Assembly: GCF_000829415.1 (NCBI RefSeq)
Contig: NZ_AP014637.1
Coordinates: 1,686,001 to 1,750,000 of the forward strand
Direction of reading: 5' to 3'
Length of the DNA: 64,000 nt
Source of the DNA: Pseudomonas sp. StFLB209
GTDB taxonomy: Bacteria > Pseudomonadota > Gammaproteobacteria > Pseudomonadales > Pseudomonadaceae
Shown here in pieces: positions 35,299-47,056 of this stretch; position 1 is the stretch's first letter; every line of letters starts with the position of its first letter. A program made the position numbers and the translations under genes. The notes under the pieces were generated by a model. It did no database searches. It saw only the letters and a list, made by a program, of their open reading frames with translations, and was not told the DNA's origin.

Positions 35299-35562
35299 TT
35301 AAACGGCCTCGCTGGACTCGTCCTCGAAGGCGGCAAACAATGGCTCGTCTTCGACGATTTCAGCTTCGGCGATCACTGCATTGTCGATCAGGCCGGCGGC
35401 GATTTCGCGCAGGGCAAGTACGGTAGGCTTGTCGTTTTCCCAAGCCAGCTTGGGCTCTTTGCCGCCAGTGGCGAGCTGACGCGAACGCTTGGTAGCGAGC
35501 ATGACCAGCTCGAAGCGGTTATCGACGTGTTCCAGGCAGTCTTCAACAGTCACGCGGGCCAT
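35299..35562 (-). CDS. rpoZ: RNA polymerase omega subunit
   Basis: 87-residue protein that helps fold and hold the beta-prime subunit. It opens [30 protein letters not shown], the family signature. It ends with an acidic tail. The start is the ATG with GAGGAA upstream; the ORF extension to 35661 is ignored. It lies between gmk and spoT, the usual proteobacterial arrangement. Confidence 0.96.
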   Translation of the reverse strand: MARVTVEDCLEHVDNRFELVMLATKRSRQLATGGKEPKLAWENDKPTVLALREIAAGLIDNAVIAEAEIVEDEPLFAAFEDESSEAV

Positions 35563-35673
35563 GGTATTCCTCGTAGCAAATGCGTATGCGCGGTGCCCGG
35601 ATGGGCGAGCGGACTCGGTAGTGTACAAGCGGTCGGTAGCAAGCTTCAAGCGGCAAGCCACAAGCGGGCCGAT

Positions 35674-37171
<1,498 letters not shown>

Positions 37172-37429
37172 GGGGTGTACCTCTATTGAGTCCCACGCGC
37201 AGCCCGGTCGCAGGCGGCGTGGAAGTCGTGAAAGTCGACAGGCTGCAAAAGCGCAGGATTGTAACGCAGGCGAGGCTGGCGCCCAAACGGCTGATGCATA
37301 CAGATGCCGGCCGCTGGTCAGGGTTCCGGTATTTATGGATCGCGACCGGTCAGGCAAAGCAATTCGCGATTGAAGCTCGACAGCCCCTATAATGCTCGGC
37401 AGTTTTCCGTCCTGTACAGGTATTGCCAG

Positions 37430-38152
37430 ATGAAACGTCCAAGTGGTCGCGCTGCCGATCAACTGCGCCCGATCCGTATCACCCGCAACTACACCAAACA
37501 CGCCGAGGGCTCTGTACTGGTCGAGTTCGGGGACACCAAGGTCATCTGCACGGTCAGCGTCGAAAACGGCGTACCGCGTTTCCTCAAAGGCCAGGGCCAG
37601 GGCTGGCTGACCGCCGAATACGGCATGCTGCCGCGCGCCACCGGCGAGCGTAACCAGCGCGAAGCCAGTCGTGGCAAGCAGGGCGGCCGGACCCTCGAAA
37701 TCCAGCGCCTGATCGGCCGTTCGTTGCGCGCGGCACTGGACATGTCCAAGCTGGGCGACATCACCCTGTACGTCGACTGCGACGTGATCCAGGCCGATGG
37801 CGGCACCCGAACCGCGTCGATCACCGGTTCCATGGTCGCACTGATCGACGCCCTCAAAGTGGTCAAGAAACGCGGCGGCCTGAAGGCGGGCGATCCGCTC
37901 AAGCAGATGGTCGGCGCCGTGTCGGTCGGTATCTATCAGGGCGAGCCGGTACTTGACCTGGATTACCCCGAAGACTCCGCCGCCGAAACCGACCTTAACG
38001 TGGTGATGACCAGTGCCGGCGGCTTCATCGAAGTCCAGGGCACCGCCGAAGGTGCGCCGTTCCAGCCCGAAGAACTCAACGCGATGCTGGAACTGGCACG
38101 CAAAGGCATGGCCGAAATATTCGAACTGCAGCGCGCCGCGCTGGCTGACTGA
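37430..38152 (+). CDS. rph: Ribonuclease PH
   Basis: Phosphorolytic 3'-5' exoribonuclease that trims tRNA precursors; 240 residues. It opens [21 protein letters not shown] and carries [43 protein letters not shown] and the catalytic [18 protein letters not shown]. It is intact at full length. AGG lies ten bases before the ATG. A possible -10 TATAAT lies at 37389-37394. Confidence 0.96.
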   Translation: MKRPSGRAADQLRPIRITRNYTKHAEGSVLVEFGDTKVICTVSVENGVPRFLKGQGQGWLTAEYGMLPRATGERNQREASRGKQGGRTLEIQRLIGRSLRAALDMSKLGDITLYVDCDVIQADGGTRTASITGSMVALIDALKVVKKRGGLKAGDPLKQMVGAVSVGIYQGEPVLDLDYPEDSAAETDLNVVMTSAGGFIEVQGTAEGAPFQPEELNAMLELARKGMAEIFELQRAALAD

Positions 38153-38174
38153 GACACCGACCCGGGGACCTGAA

Positions 38175-38543
38175 ATGACCGACAGCCAACAACCCTCGCT
38201 GCACAAGCCAGGCCCGCAAGCGCGGCAGTGGGCGATGCTTTGTCATCTGTCGGCGTTTTTCGGGCTGGTCTTTCCGTTCGGCAACCTGCTGGGGCCGCTG
38301 GTGCTCTGGCAGCTCAAGAAAGAGTCCGACCCGTTTATCGACGCTCAGGGCCGTGAAGCGCTGAACTTCCAGATCACCGTCAGCATTGCCGCGACCATCA
38401 GCTTCATGCTGGTGTTCGTGGTGATCGGCATACCGCTGTTGATGCTGGTCGGCCTGGGCGCCTTGGTGCTGACCATCATTGGCGGCGTAAAAGCCAATGA
38501 CGGCCTGAACTACCGCTACCCGTTCACCTGGCGCCCGCTGTAG
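38175..38543 (+). CDS. DUF4870 (Tic20-like) small membrane protein
   Basis: 122-residue integral membrane protein. After a polar start there are hydrophobic segments at about residues 20-45 (MLCHLSAFFGLVFPFGNLLGPLVLW) and 65-105 (two helices through VFVVIGIPLLMLVGLGALVLTIIGGV). The motif KKESDPFIDAQGREALNFQ is typical of DUF4870 proteins. The ATG follows GGGGA. It sits 22 bp after rph and is likely co-transcribed. The function is unknown. Confidence 0.9.
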   Translation: MTDSQQPSLHKPGPQARQWAMLCHLSAFFGLVFPFGNLLGPLVLWQLKKESDPFIDAQGREALNFQITVSIAATISFMLVFVVIGIPLLMLVGLGALVLTIIGGVKANDGLNYRYPFTWRPL

Positions 38544-38587
38544 GAGCAGCTTTAGCTGCGAAGGCTTCGCGGCTAAAGCCGCTCCTA
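38541..38587. repeat. REP palindrome between DUF4870 and crc
   Basis: A 47-bp imperfect palindrome: TAGGAGCAGCTTTAGCTGCG on the left pairs with CGCGGCTAAAGCCGCTCCTA on the right, around AAGGCTT. It is the clearest full REP/BIME unit of the window. Confidence 0.8.
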
Positions 38588-38614
38588 CGGCGTAGACCCA
38601 AGCCTTCGCCCAAT

Positions 38615-38641
38615 AAAAAGCCGACATCATGTCGGCTTTTT
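38615..38641. terminator. Bidirectional terminator between DUF4870 gene and crc
   Basis: Perfect inverted repeat AAAAAGCCGACAT-C-ATGTCGGCTTTTT, with A and T tracts on each side. It serves the convergent rph-DUF4870 and crc transcripts. Confidence 0.92.
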
Positions 38642-38664
38642 GTCGTCCGGTGGCTGACCCTCAA

Positions 38665-39444
38665 TCAGGTGGTCAGTGTCCAGTCGTAGTCCACGATCAG
38701 CGGCGCGTGCTGCGAGAAGCGCGGCTGGCGAGGCAGGCGTGCGCTGCGTACGAAACGGCGCAGGCCCGGTGTCAGAATCTGATAGTCGAAGCGCCAGCCC
38801 AGATTGAGCATCTCGGCCTGTTCGCTGTCCGGCCACCAGCTGTACTGATCGCCTTCACGATTGACTTCACGCAGTGCATCCACATAACCCATATTGCCGA
38901 CGATCTCGTCCATCCAGGCGCGCTCCGGCGCAAGGAAGCCTGGCGACTGCTGACTGTCGCGCCAGTTCTTGATGTCGAGCTTCTGCTGGGCAACATACAG
39001 CGAACCGCAGTAAATGTACTCGCGGCGCTTGCGACGCTGCTTGTCCAGATACTTGCCGAAGTCATCCATAAGCTTGAATTTCTGATTCAGGTCTTCATCG
39101 CCGTTCATGCCCGAAGGCAACAACAGGGTGGCAATGCTGACTTTGTCGAAATCTGCCTGCAGGTAACGCCCGTAGCGGTCAGCGGTCTCGAAACCCAGAC
39201 CGCTGATGACCGCCTTTGGCTGCAACCGCGAGTAAAGCGCCACGCCGCCCTGGGCAGGCACCTCGGCTTCGCATGCATACAGGAAGTAACCATCCAGCTG
39301 GTAGGCTGGATCATCCAGTTCAAAGGCGGAGGCGCGGGTGTCCTGAAGGCAGATGACGTCGGCATTCTGAGCTTGCAGCCAGCTGAGCAAACCACGCTCG
39401 ACTGCAGCCTGAATGCCATTTACGTTCACACTGATGATCCGCAT
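38665..39444 (-). CDS. crc: Catabolite repression control protein Crc
   Basis: 259-residue protein with an exonuclease III/APE fold that works with Hfq to repress translation of catabolic mRNAs. The sequence MRIISVNVNGIQAAVERGLLSWLQ, VICLQDTRASAFELDDPAYQLDGYFLYACEAE and QPRFSQHAPLIVDYDW is Crc-specific and differs from XthA in catalytic residues (QDTRA instead of QETK), in keeping with no nuclease activity. The ATG with GGGG upstream is used; a TTG four codons earlier is ignored. It is divergent from pyrE. The ferulate genes in this window would be expected Crc targets. Confidence 0.96.
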   Translation of the reverse strand: MRIISVNVNGIQAAVERGLLSWLQAQNADVICLQDTRASAFELDDPAYQLDGYFLYACEAEVPAQGGVALYSRLQPKAVISGLGFETADRYGRYLQADFDKVSIATLLLPSGMNGDEDLNQKFKLMDDFGKYLDKQRRKRREYIYCGSLYVAQQKLDIKNWRDSQQSPGFLAPERAWMDEIVGNMGYVDALREVNREGDQYSWWPDSEQAEMLNLGWRFDYQILTPGLRRFVRSARLPRQPRFSQHAPLIVDYDWTLTT

Positions 39445-39524
39445 AAATGGCCCCAAAAATCACGTGCGTGTATGATACCCGAGGTCTAATCAATTAGCTA
39501 AATCCGTGCTTTCAGGGCTTTTTC

Positions 39525-40166
39525 ATGCAAGCGTATCAACGCGATTTCATTCGTTTTGCCATCGATCGCGGCGTGCTGCGCTTCGGTGAGTTCACTCTCA
39601 AGTCAGGGCGCACCAGCCCTTACTTCTTCAATGCCGGTCTGTTCAACAGCGGCGCCGCACTGGCGCAACTGGGGCGGTTCTACGCCTCGGCGATCGTTGA
39701 CAGCGGGATCGACTTCGACGTGCTGTTCGGCCCGGCCTACAAAGGCATTCCGCTGGCGGCCGCTACCGCCGTGTCGCTGGCCGAGCATCACGACCGGGAC
39801 CTGCCCTGGTGCTTCAACCGCAAGGAAGCCAAGGCCCACGGCGAGGGCGGCAGCCTGGTCGGCGCACCTTTGACCGGCAATGTGCTGATCATTGATGACG
39901 TGATTACCGCCGGCACCGCGATTCGTGAGGTCATGCAGATCATCCAGGCCCAGGACGCTACGGCGGCCGGCGTGCTGATCGCGATGAACCGCCAGGAGCG
40001 TGGCAACGGCGAGTTGTCGGCGATTCAGGAAGTCGAGCGCGACTTCGGCATTCCGGTCGTGAGCATCGTCTCGCTCAACCAGGTGCTGGAATTTCTCGCC
40101 GACGACCCACAACTCAAGCAACACCTGCCTGCAGTGCAAGCGTACCGGGCGCAATACGGCGTCTGA
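39525..40166 (+). CDS. pyrE: Orotate phosphoribosyltransferase
   Basis: Pyrimidine biosynthesis enzyme of 213 residues that joins orotate and PRPP. It shows [33 protein letters not shown], the PRPP-binding loop [17 protein letters not shown] and the flexible-loop region [17 protein letters not shown] precedes the ATG. It is divergent from crc across an 80-bp spacer with TATGAT near 39472. Confidence 0.97.
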   Translation: MQAYQRDFIRFAIDRGVLRFGEFTLKSGRTSPYFFNAGLFNSGAALAQLGRFYASAIVDSGIDFDVLFGPAYKGIPLAAATAVSLAEHHDRDLPWCFNRKEAKAHGEGGSLVGAPLTGNVLIIDDVITAGTAIREVMQIIQAQDATAAGVLIAMNRQERGNGELSAIQEVERDFGIPVVSIVSLNQVLEFLADDPQLKQHLPAVQAYRAQYGV

Positions 40167-40175
40167 GGGAAACCT

Positions 40176-40826
40176 ATGACCGGCTGGGCGAAGCACCGCA
40201 GTGATCGAAACCTGAGCAGCACGTCGCGGCGCGTCGTGCAGGCTACCGGGCTGGTGTTGCTGCTGGTCAGCTTTGGCCAGGGTGCGGCAATGGCTGCCGA
40301 GCCTCCTGAGGTGCTGCTCTATCGCTATGTCGACAGCCGTGGCATAACCGTCATGGATCGCCAGGGCGTGCCGCCGGAGTACGCAGGCAAAGGCTATCAG
40401 GTACTCAACGCCCAGGGGCGAGTGGTACAGGTAGTCCCGCCGGCCCCCAGTGCCGAGCAGATTCGTCAGGCCGAGGCGGCCAAGGCCCAGGCCGGTGCCG
40501 ATGCGCAGTTATTGCGCCAGTATCGCAGTGTCGATGATGTCGAGCGCGCCAAGGCTCGCAAGCTGGCAGAGATCGACGCGCTGATCGGCGTGGCCCAAGG
40601 CAATACCCAGGGCCTGGCTGCCCAGCAGGCCAGCCTGCAGGGCCAGGCCGCCGATCTGGAACGGGCAGGGCGGGCGGTGCCGCAGAACCTGATTGACCAG
40701 ATGAACGACCTGCGCGATCAGCACAATGCGCTCAAGGCCGAGATCAGTCGTTATCAGCAGGCGCGTCAGCAGGCAGAGTCAGACTTCGCCCAGTTGCGGG
40801 TGCGGGTCTCCAGCCTGCTGCAGTAA
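40176..40826 (+). CDS. DUF4124-type secreted coiled-coil protein
   Basis: 216-residue exported protein. A signal peptide (RRVVQATGLVLLLVSFGQGAAMAAE) precedes a short DUF4124-like strand region (VLLYRYVDSRGITVMDRQGVPPEYAGKGYQVLNAQG). A long coiled coil from about 95 to the end follows (QIRQAEAAKAQAGADAQLLRQ... QHNALKAEISRYQQ). It lies 9 bp after pyrE in the same transcript and just before a terminator. Cell-envelope location is likely, but the function is unknown. GAGGG precedes the ATG. Confidence 0.85.
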   Translation: MTGWAKHRSDRNLSSTSRRVVQATGLVLLLVSFGQGAAMAAEPPEVLLYRYVDSRGITVMDRQGVPPEYAGKGYQVLNAQGRVVQVVPPAPSAEQIRQAEAAKAQAGADAQLLRQYRSVDDVERAKARKLAEIDALIGVAQGNTQGLAAQQASLQGQAADLERAGRAVPQNLIDQMNDLRDQHNALKAEISRYQQARQQAESDFAQLRVRVSSLLQ

Positions 40827-40832
40827 CGCAGT

Positions 40833-40870
40833 AAAAAGGCCCCGTCAGTTCGCACTGACGGGGCCTTTTT
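40833..40870. terminator. Bidirectional terminator between pyrE operon and argB
   Basis: Stem AAAAAGGCCCCGTCAGT / ACTGACGGGGCCTTTTT with a TCGC loop, placed between convergent transcripts. Confidence 0.95.
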
Positions 40871-40889
40871 ATTATCGCAATGACCGCAA

Positions 40890-41807
<918 letters not shown>

Positions 41808-41822
41808 TCAAAGATCAAACTA

Positions 41823-44408
41823 TCAGAACGGCAAGTCGAGGTCCGGCGCAACTTTCTTGAGCTCGGTATGGAAAACGTTCTGGATGCGCTGCAATTCAGC
41901 CTCGGTTTCGGCTTCGAAGCGCAGCACCAGCACCGGCGTGGTGTTGGACGCACGCACCAGACCCCAGCCTTTCGGATAATCGACACGGACACCGTCGATG
42001 CTGGTCAGTTTGGCGTCGCCCCACTGGGCCTGTTTCTCCAGAGCCTCAATGATGCTGAACTTGGTGACATCGGTCACCTTAATATTGATCTCTGGGGTGG
42101 AAACGTCATCCGGGAAAGAGGCGAACAGCTGTTCGGCGGTTTCGGTTTTCTGGCTGAGGATTTCCAGCAGCCGTGCAGCGCTGTAGATACCGTCATCGAA
42201 ACCGAACCAACGCTCCTTGAAGAAGATGTGGCCGCTCATCTCGCCCGCCAGCAACGCGCCGCTTTTCTTCATTTGTTTCTTGATCAGCGAGTGGCCGGTT
42301 TTCCACATCACCGGACGACCGCCGTGCTCACTGATCAACGGGGTCAGGCGGCGGGTGCACTTGACGTCGAAGATGATGTCGGCGCCCGGATTGCGCTCCA
42401 GCACGTCCAGCGCGAACAGCATCAGCAGGCGGTCAGGGAAGACCACATTGCCCTCGTTGGTCACCACCCCCACACGGTCGCCGTCGCCGTCGAAGGCAAG
42501 GCCCAGGTCGGCGCCGGTTTCCTTGACCTTGGCAATCAGGTCCTGAAGGTTTTCCAGCTTGCCCGGATCGGGGTGGTGGTTAGGGAAATTGCCGTCGACT
42601 TCCTCGAACAGGGAAATCACTTCACAGCCCAGCGCTTCAATCAGCCGCGGCGCGATGACCCCGGCAGCGCCGTTGCCGCAGTCGACCACCACCTTGAGGC
42701 GGCGGGCCAGGGCGATGTCCTGGGTGATCTGCTGGTAGTAGCGCTCGAGGATGTCGACCTTGGTGATGCTGCCTTTTTGCTCGGTCAGGTTGTTGGTTTT
42801 GATGCGCTCAAGCAGGGCCTGGATCTGTTCGTTGGCCAGGGTGTCGCCTGCGATGACGATCTTGAAACCGTTGTAGTCCTTGGGGTTGTGGCTGCCGGTG
42901 AGCATCACGCCAGTCTTGCCGGCCAGCACGTTGGCGGCGTAGTACAGCGCCGGAGTCGGGACCAGGCCGACATCGCTGACATGACAACCGGCGTCATGCA
43001 GCCCCTGAATCAGTTGTTGTGACAGTTCCGGGCCAGACAGACGGCCATCGCGACCCACGCTGACGTTGGGTTCGTTCTCGGCCAGGCTCTGGGCGCCGAT
43101 GGCCCGACCGATCCAGTAGGCGGTTTCAGCGTGCAGGGTATCGCCGACCACACCGCGAATGTCATAGGCGCGGAAGATCGACTCGGGAAGCTGGGGTGCC
43201 ACGGATGCTGGGCTGTTCATAAAGAGGGTGTGCTCCGATCTCGGGAGATCCTGGTTGTCGTCGAGAATGTCGATATCAAGGATATCGGTGTTCTGGAACA
43301 GCGGATCGCTCCAGGCGGTGCCAGGCTTGGCGGCCGGGGGCGATACTGCAACGCTGCCTTCAGAGGTGTCGGGTTTTGCGCCGCTTCTGTCGCCAGTAGC
43401 CGCGTGAGGCGCGGTGTACAGCGAAAGACGGGCAAGGGCCTGAGCCAGTCCTTGCAGGGCAGGGAGGCTCAAACCGAAGGGTTTGACGGTTTTTCCGCGA
43501 GAGAGTTCTTGCACCAGTTGATCCAGTTGCCGGGTGTCGTCGACGATCAGCCTTTGCAGGCGGCGCTCGTTTAGGTACAGCCCCAGCACGCTGCCCGCCA
43601 GGGCGACCAGCAAAGCCAGGCCGAGCAATAGCCAGGGGATCGGGTTGTGCAAGGCCGGACCTGGGGTGAATTCAAGCCGCCAGCCCGGATAGCCGGTCTC
43701 GAAAACCTGCGGCTTGCCGGCACCGGCCAGCCCGCGCTGCAGGAAAACCTGCTCCGGGCCGTTGCCGAACTGCTGGCTTAACACCACTTGCCCGGCGTCT
43801 TCGGGAATGCCTGGAATGGCGTTGAGCAGACGCTTGGGGTCGAAGGCCAGCAACAAGGTGCCGCTGGCCGGCTGGCTCGGGTCGCTGCGCAGCGCTGCCA
43901 CGCTGTAAATGACCCAGCGCTCGCCGATCTTGCGTGCCTCCGGCACCGGTGCCTGACCCTGAATCGCCTTGTTGAGCAGGTCCAGGGTCGAGTAGCTGAC
44001 CGGCAAGCTGCTCTGGGTGTCGATGTCGGCCAGGCCTTTGGCATCGATCCGTGCGCCAATCAGGCCGTCCCAGTAACGCAGCCGCTCCTGCACAGCGCTG
44101 CGGGCCTGCTCATCATGACTCTGCAGGGCCTGCAACAGGGCGGGATTGTTGGCGGCCGCCTGGGTGTCGGCACCGATCTGGCGCAAGGCCAGATTGATCG
44201 CCAGCGCCTGGCTGTTACCCCAGGCCTGGATCTGCTGGTCATGCTGTTGCGGGCTGCTGGCCAGGCCGACGGTGATCAGTACCAGCGCCGCCGCCAGGCC
44301 GGCAAACGCCGGAATCAGACCGGGCAGCAAGGCGTGCAAGGCAGAAGCAGAAGGCTTTTGCCCTTCGGCAGACGAATGCTGGTTGATGCTGCGCTGACTG
44401 CCTTCCAC
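41823..44408 (-). CDS. algC: AlgC phosphomannomutase/phosphoglucomutase, long form with membrane N-terminus
   Basis: The frame encodes 861 residues. The C-terminal 465 residues, from an internal ATG at 43220 (MNSPASVAPQLPESIFRAYDIRG), are a complete AlgC enzyme that makes mannose-1-P and glucose-1-P for alginate, LPS and rhamnolipid. The phosphoserine is in TGSHNPKDYNG, the metal site is DGDGDR, and RASNTTPVLVLRFE is near the end. The N-terminal 396 residues hold two membrane segments (LIPAFAGLAAALVLITVGLA and PIPWLLLGLALLVALAGSVLGLYL) around a periplasmic Cache-like domain, then a low-complexity linker. The long frame begins with GTG. Both forms may be made; this long organisation is also annotated in P. 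aeruginosa. Confidence 0.92.
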   Translation of the reverse strand: MEGSQRSINQHSSAEGQKPSASALHALLPGLIPAFAGLAAALVLITVGLASSPQQHDQQIQAWGNSQALAINLALRQIGADTQAAANNPALLQALQSHDEQARSAVQERLRYWDGLIGARIDAKGLADIDTQSSLPVSYSTLDLLNKAIQGQAPVPEARKIGERWVIYSVAALRSDPSQPASGTLLLAFDPKRLLNAIPGIPEDAGQVVLSQQFGNGPEQVFLQRGLAGAGKPQVFETGYPGWRLEFTPGPALHNPIPWLLLGLALLVALAGSVLGLYLNERRLQRLIVDDTRQLDQLVQELSRGKTVKPFGLSLPALQGLAQALARLSLYTAPHAATGDRSGAKPDTSEGSVAVSPPAAKPGTAWSDPLFQNTDILDIDILDDNQDLPRSEHTLFMNSPASVAPQLPESIFRAYDIRGVVGDTLHAETAYWIGRAIGAQSLAENEPNVSVGRDGRLSGPELSQQLIQGLHDAGCHVSDVGLVPTPALYYAANVLAGKTGVMLTGSHNPKDYNGFKIVIAGDTLANEQIQALLERIKTNNLTEQKGSITKVDILERYYQQITQDIALARRLKVVVDCGNGAAGVIAPRLIEALGCEVISLFEEVDGNFPNHHPDPGKLENLQDLIAKVKETGADLGLAFDGDGDRVGVVTNEGNVVFPDRLLMLFALDVLERNPGADIIFDVKCTRRLTPLISEHGGRPVMWKTGHSLIKKQMKKSGALLAGEMSGHIFFKERWFGFDDGIYSAARLLEILSQKTETAEQLFASFPDDVSTPEINIKVTDVTKFSIIEALEKQAQWGDAKLTSIDGVRVDYPKGWGLVRASNTTPVLVLRFEAETEAELQRIQNVFHTELKKVAPDLDLPF

Positions 44409-44461
44409 CCGACTGCTCTCCGATTATTCGTCCTGAATCCGGGGTTGCCTGTGCAAATCTG

Positions 44462-44917
44462 TCAATGACTGCCTGAGTGACCGAAGCCGCCGGCACCGCG
44501 CTGGGTCTGCTGGAACTCCTCGACCAGCTCGAAACGGGCCTGCACCACCGGCACCAGCACCAACTGCGCGATGCGCTCGCCAACCGCGATGGTGAACGGA
44601 GTCTGGCCGCGGTTCCAGCACGAGACCATCAGTTCGCCCTGATAATCGGAGTCGATCAGGCCGACCAGGTTGCCCAGCACGATGCCGTGCTTATGGCCCA
44701 GCCCCGAACGCGGCAGAATCAGCGCGGCCAGGCCCGGGTCTTCGACGTAGATCGACAGGCCAGTGGGAATCAGCAGGGTCTGGCCGGGCTCCAGCACGGT
44801 GTCCTGCTGCAGCATGGCGCGCAGGTCAAGGCCAGCCGAGCCGCTGGTGGCGTAGGCCGGAAGAGGGAAGTCGCTGCCAATGCGGGGGTCGAGGATCTTG
44901 GCTTGTAGAGCGTGCAT
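44462..44917 (-). CDS. dut: dUTP diphosphatase
   Basis: Trimeric dUTPase of 151 residues that removes dUTP and supplies dUMP. The five motifs are visible: [41 protein letters not shown] and the C-terminal [10 protein letters not shown]. It is between coaBC and algC on the same strand, with six bases to the coaBC stop. It is complete. Confidence 0.97.
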   Translation of the reverse strand: MHALQAKILDPRIGSDFPLPAYATSGSAGLDLRAMLQQDTVLEPGQTLLIPTGLSIYVEDPGLAALILPRSGLGHKHGIVLGNLVGLIDSDYQGELMVSCWNRGQTPFTIAVGERIAQLVLVPVVQARFELVEEFQQTQRGAGGFGHSGSH

Positions 44918-44923
44918 TCGTAG

Positions 44924-46132
44924 TTAAACCTGATTCATGCGTTCGGCGATAAAAGAGATCAGCTGGCGGGCAATCTTGCCTTTGCTGGTCTGGGCAAAGA
45001 GCGTTGCATGCAACGCCCGGTCGATCACGCTGCAGGCGTTTTCTTCACTATTGAAGCCGATGCTGGGGTTGGCGACATCGTTGGCGACAATCAGATCGAG
45101 ATTCTTGTCCTTGAGCTTGCGTGCAGCATAGTCGAGCAAATGCTCGGTCTCGGCGGCAAAACCGACACTGAACGGACGATCCGGGCGGGTCGCGATGGTC
45201 GCCAGGATGTCGGGGTTACGGACCATCTGCAGCAACAGGCCGTCGCCGGTGCTGGGGTCTTTCTTGAGTTTGTGCGGGGCGACCACTTCCGGGCGGTAGT
45301 CGGCCACGGCGGCCGAGGCAATGAACAGATCGCACGGAATCGCTGCTTCGCAGGCGGCCAGCATGTCGCGGGCGCTGACCACGTCAATGCGCGTGACCCG
45401 GTCCGGCGTCGGCAGGCTGACGGGACCTGTGATCAGTGTCACCCGCGCGCCGGCTTCCACGGCCGCTTCGGCCAGGGCAAGGCCCATCTTGCCGGAGCTG
45501 TGGTTGGTGATGTAACGCACCGGGTCGATATTTTCCTGAGTGGGCCCGGCAGTGATCACCACGTGCTGGCCGGTCAGGCTCAGGCGCTGGAAGCACTCGG
45601 CGGCGCACATCGCCAGCTCGCCGGGCTCGAGCATCCGGCCAAACCCCACGTCGCCGCAGGCCTGGCTGCCCGATGCCGGGCCGAACACTTTCCAGCCGCG
45701 CTCTTCGAGCTGCCGTGTGTTGGCCTGCACCGAGCTGTCGCGCCACATGGCCTGGTTCATCGCCGGCGCAATCGCCACGGTGGCGTCGGTGGCCAGCACA
45801 ATAGTGGTCAACAGGTCATTGGCGATGCCCTGGGCCAGGCGGGCGATCAGGTCAGCGGTTGCCGGGGCGATGAGAATCAGGTCCGCCCAGCGGGCCAGCT
45901 CGATATGCCCCATCGCGGCTTCTGCCGCCGGGTCGAGCAGCTCCAGATGGACGGGGTGTCCCGAGAGCGCCTGCATGGTCAGAGGGGTGATGAACTCCGC
46001 TCCGCCCTTGGTCATGACGACCCGCACTTCGGCCCCCTGGTCGCGCAAGCGGCGGACCAGTTCGGCGCTTTTGTAGGCCGCGATGCCGCCGCCGACGCCC
46101 AGAACGATGCGTTTTCGATACAGCCGCTGCAT
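44924..46132 (-). CDS. coaBC: Phosphopantothenoylcysteine decarboxylase/synthetase
   Basis: Bifunctional coenzyme A biosynthesis enzyme of 402 residues. The N-terminal flavodoxin-like CoaC half has VLGVGGGIAAYKSAELVRRL, HIELARWADLILIAPATADLIARLAQGIANDL and the PAMNQAMW active-site motif. The C-terminal CoaB half begins about residue 187 (ITAGPTQENIDPVRYITNHSSGKMG). It heads the coaBC-dut-algC-argB run and is divergent from radC with a 249-bp spacer. Confidence 0.96.
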   Translation of the reverse strand: MQRLYRKRIVLGVGGGIAAYKSAELVRRLRDQGAEVRVVMTKGGAEFITPLTMQALSGHPVHLELLDPAAEAAMGHIELARWADLILIAPATADLIARLAQGIANDLLTTIVLATDATVAIAPAMNQAMWRDSSVQANTRQLEERGWKVFGPASGSQACGDVGFGRMLEPGELAMCAAECFQRLSLTGQHVVITAGPTQENIDPVRYITNHSSGKMGLALAEAAVEAGARVTLITGPVSLPTPDRVTRIDVVSARDMLAACEAAIPCDLFIASAAVADYRPEVVAPHKLKKDPSTGDGLLLQMVRNPDILATIATRPDRPFSVGFAAETEHLLDYAARKLKDKNLDLIVANDVANPSIGFNSEENACSVIDRALHATLFAQTSKGKIARQLISFIAERMNQV

Positions 46133-46381
46133 AGGCCTGCCTTGTCTTGATCAATGTTGCGCAATCGCAGCAGCCCCGGTGCCGGGTAGCCGCAGAAAAA
46201 TCCGGGCTAAGATAGCACAGCGTCCGCAGTGGAGCAGCGGCGCCCACAGCTCTGTAGGAAAAGTCAGCGCGTGAGGCTCTGGCCCGGCAAAAGCTGGCGA
46301 GCCGTTGCGATCTGCGGTACTAGCTTGTGGGACGTGCGCGGCCCCTTGTTTGCGCCGCGCCTGAACACAAGGAGGTGGTGC

Positions 46382-47056
46382 ATGAGTATCCGCGACTGGC
46401 CTGCTGCGGAGCGTCCGCGCGAGCGTCTGCTGAGCATGGGCGCGCAGAGCCTTTCCGATGCAGAACTGCTGGCCATTTTCCTGCGCACCGGCGTCTCAGG
46501 CAAAAGTGCCGTCGATCTGGCCCGGCATCTGTTGAGTGAATTCGGCAGCCTGCGCGCGTTGCTGGAGGCCGACCTCGATGCCTTCAGTTCACACCTGGGG
46601 CTTGGCCCGGCGAAGTTCTCCCAACTTCAGGCGGTGCTGGAAATGGCCCGTCGGCACCTGGCTGAAAGCGTCCGCCATGCGTCGGCGCTGGAAAACCCGC
46701 AGCAGGTTCGCACCTATCTGAAATCACAGCTGCGCCATGAGCCTCACGAAGTGTTCGCCTGCCTGTTTCTCGACAGCAAGCATCGCGTGCAGGCGTTCGA
46801 GGTACTGTTCCATGGAACGATCAATGCGGCCTATGTTCACCCGCGCCAGGTGGTCAAACGCGCCCTGGCACACAATTCGGCCAGCCTGATCCTGTGCCAT
46901 AACCACCCCTCCGGGGTCAGCGAGCCAAGCCGGGCCGACATCGAGCTGACCAAGCGCCTTATGGAGTCGCTGGCACTGGTGGATGTGGTGGTGCTCGACC
47001 ATGTGATCGTCGGAGAGGGCGAGCCGTTGTCACTGGTGGAGCGCGGGCTGATGTAG
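46382..47056 (+). CDS. radC: RadC family JAB-domain protein
   Basis: 224-residue protein with an N-terminal HhH-like segment ([29 protein letters not shown]) and a C-terminal MPN/JAB metalloprotease-like domain. The metal motif is [16 protein letters not shown]. Despite its name a repair role has been withdrawn for E. coli RadC, and its role is unclear. The ATG is preceded by AAGGAGG. Its last 27 bp overlap the 3' end of the convergent histidine kinase gene. Confidence 0.94.
   Translation: MSIRDWPAAERPRERLLSMGAQSLSDAELLAIFLRTGVSGKSAVDLARHLLSEFGSLRALLEADLDAFSSHLGLGPAKFSQLQAVLEMARRHLAESVRHASALENPQQVRTYLKSQLRHEPHEVFACLFLDSKHRVQAFEVLFHGTINAAYVHPRQVVKRALAHNSASLILCHNHPSGVSEPSRADIELTKRLMESLALVDVVVLDHVIVGEGEPLSLVERGLM

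Noticed and set aside
46133..46381. TTGATCAATGTTGCGCAA near 46150 as an Anr/FNR box
   Set aside because: The right half does not match TTGAT-N4-ATCAA; judged chance.
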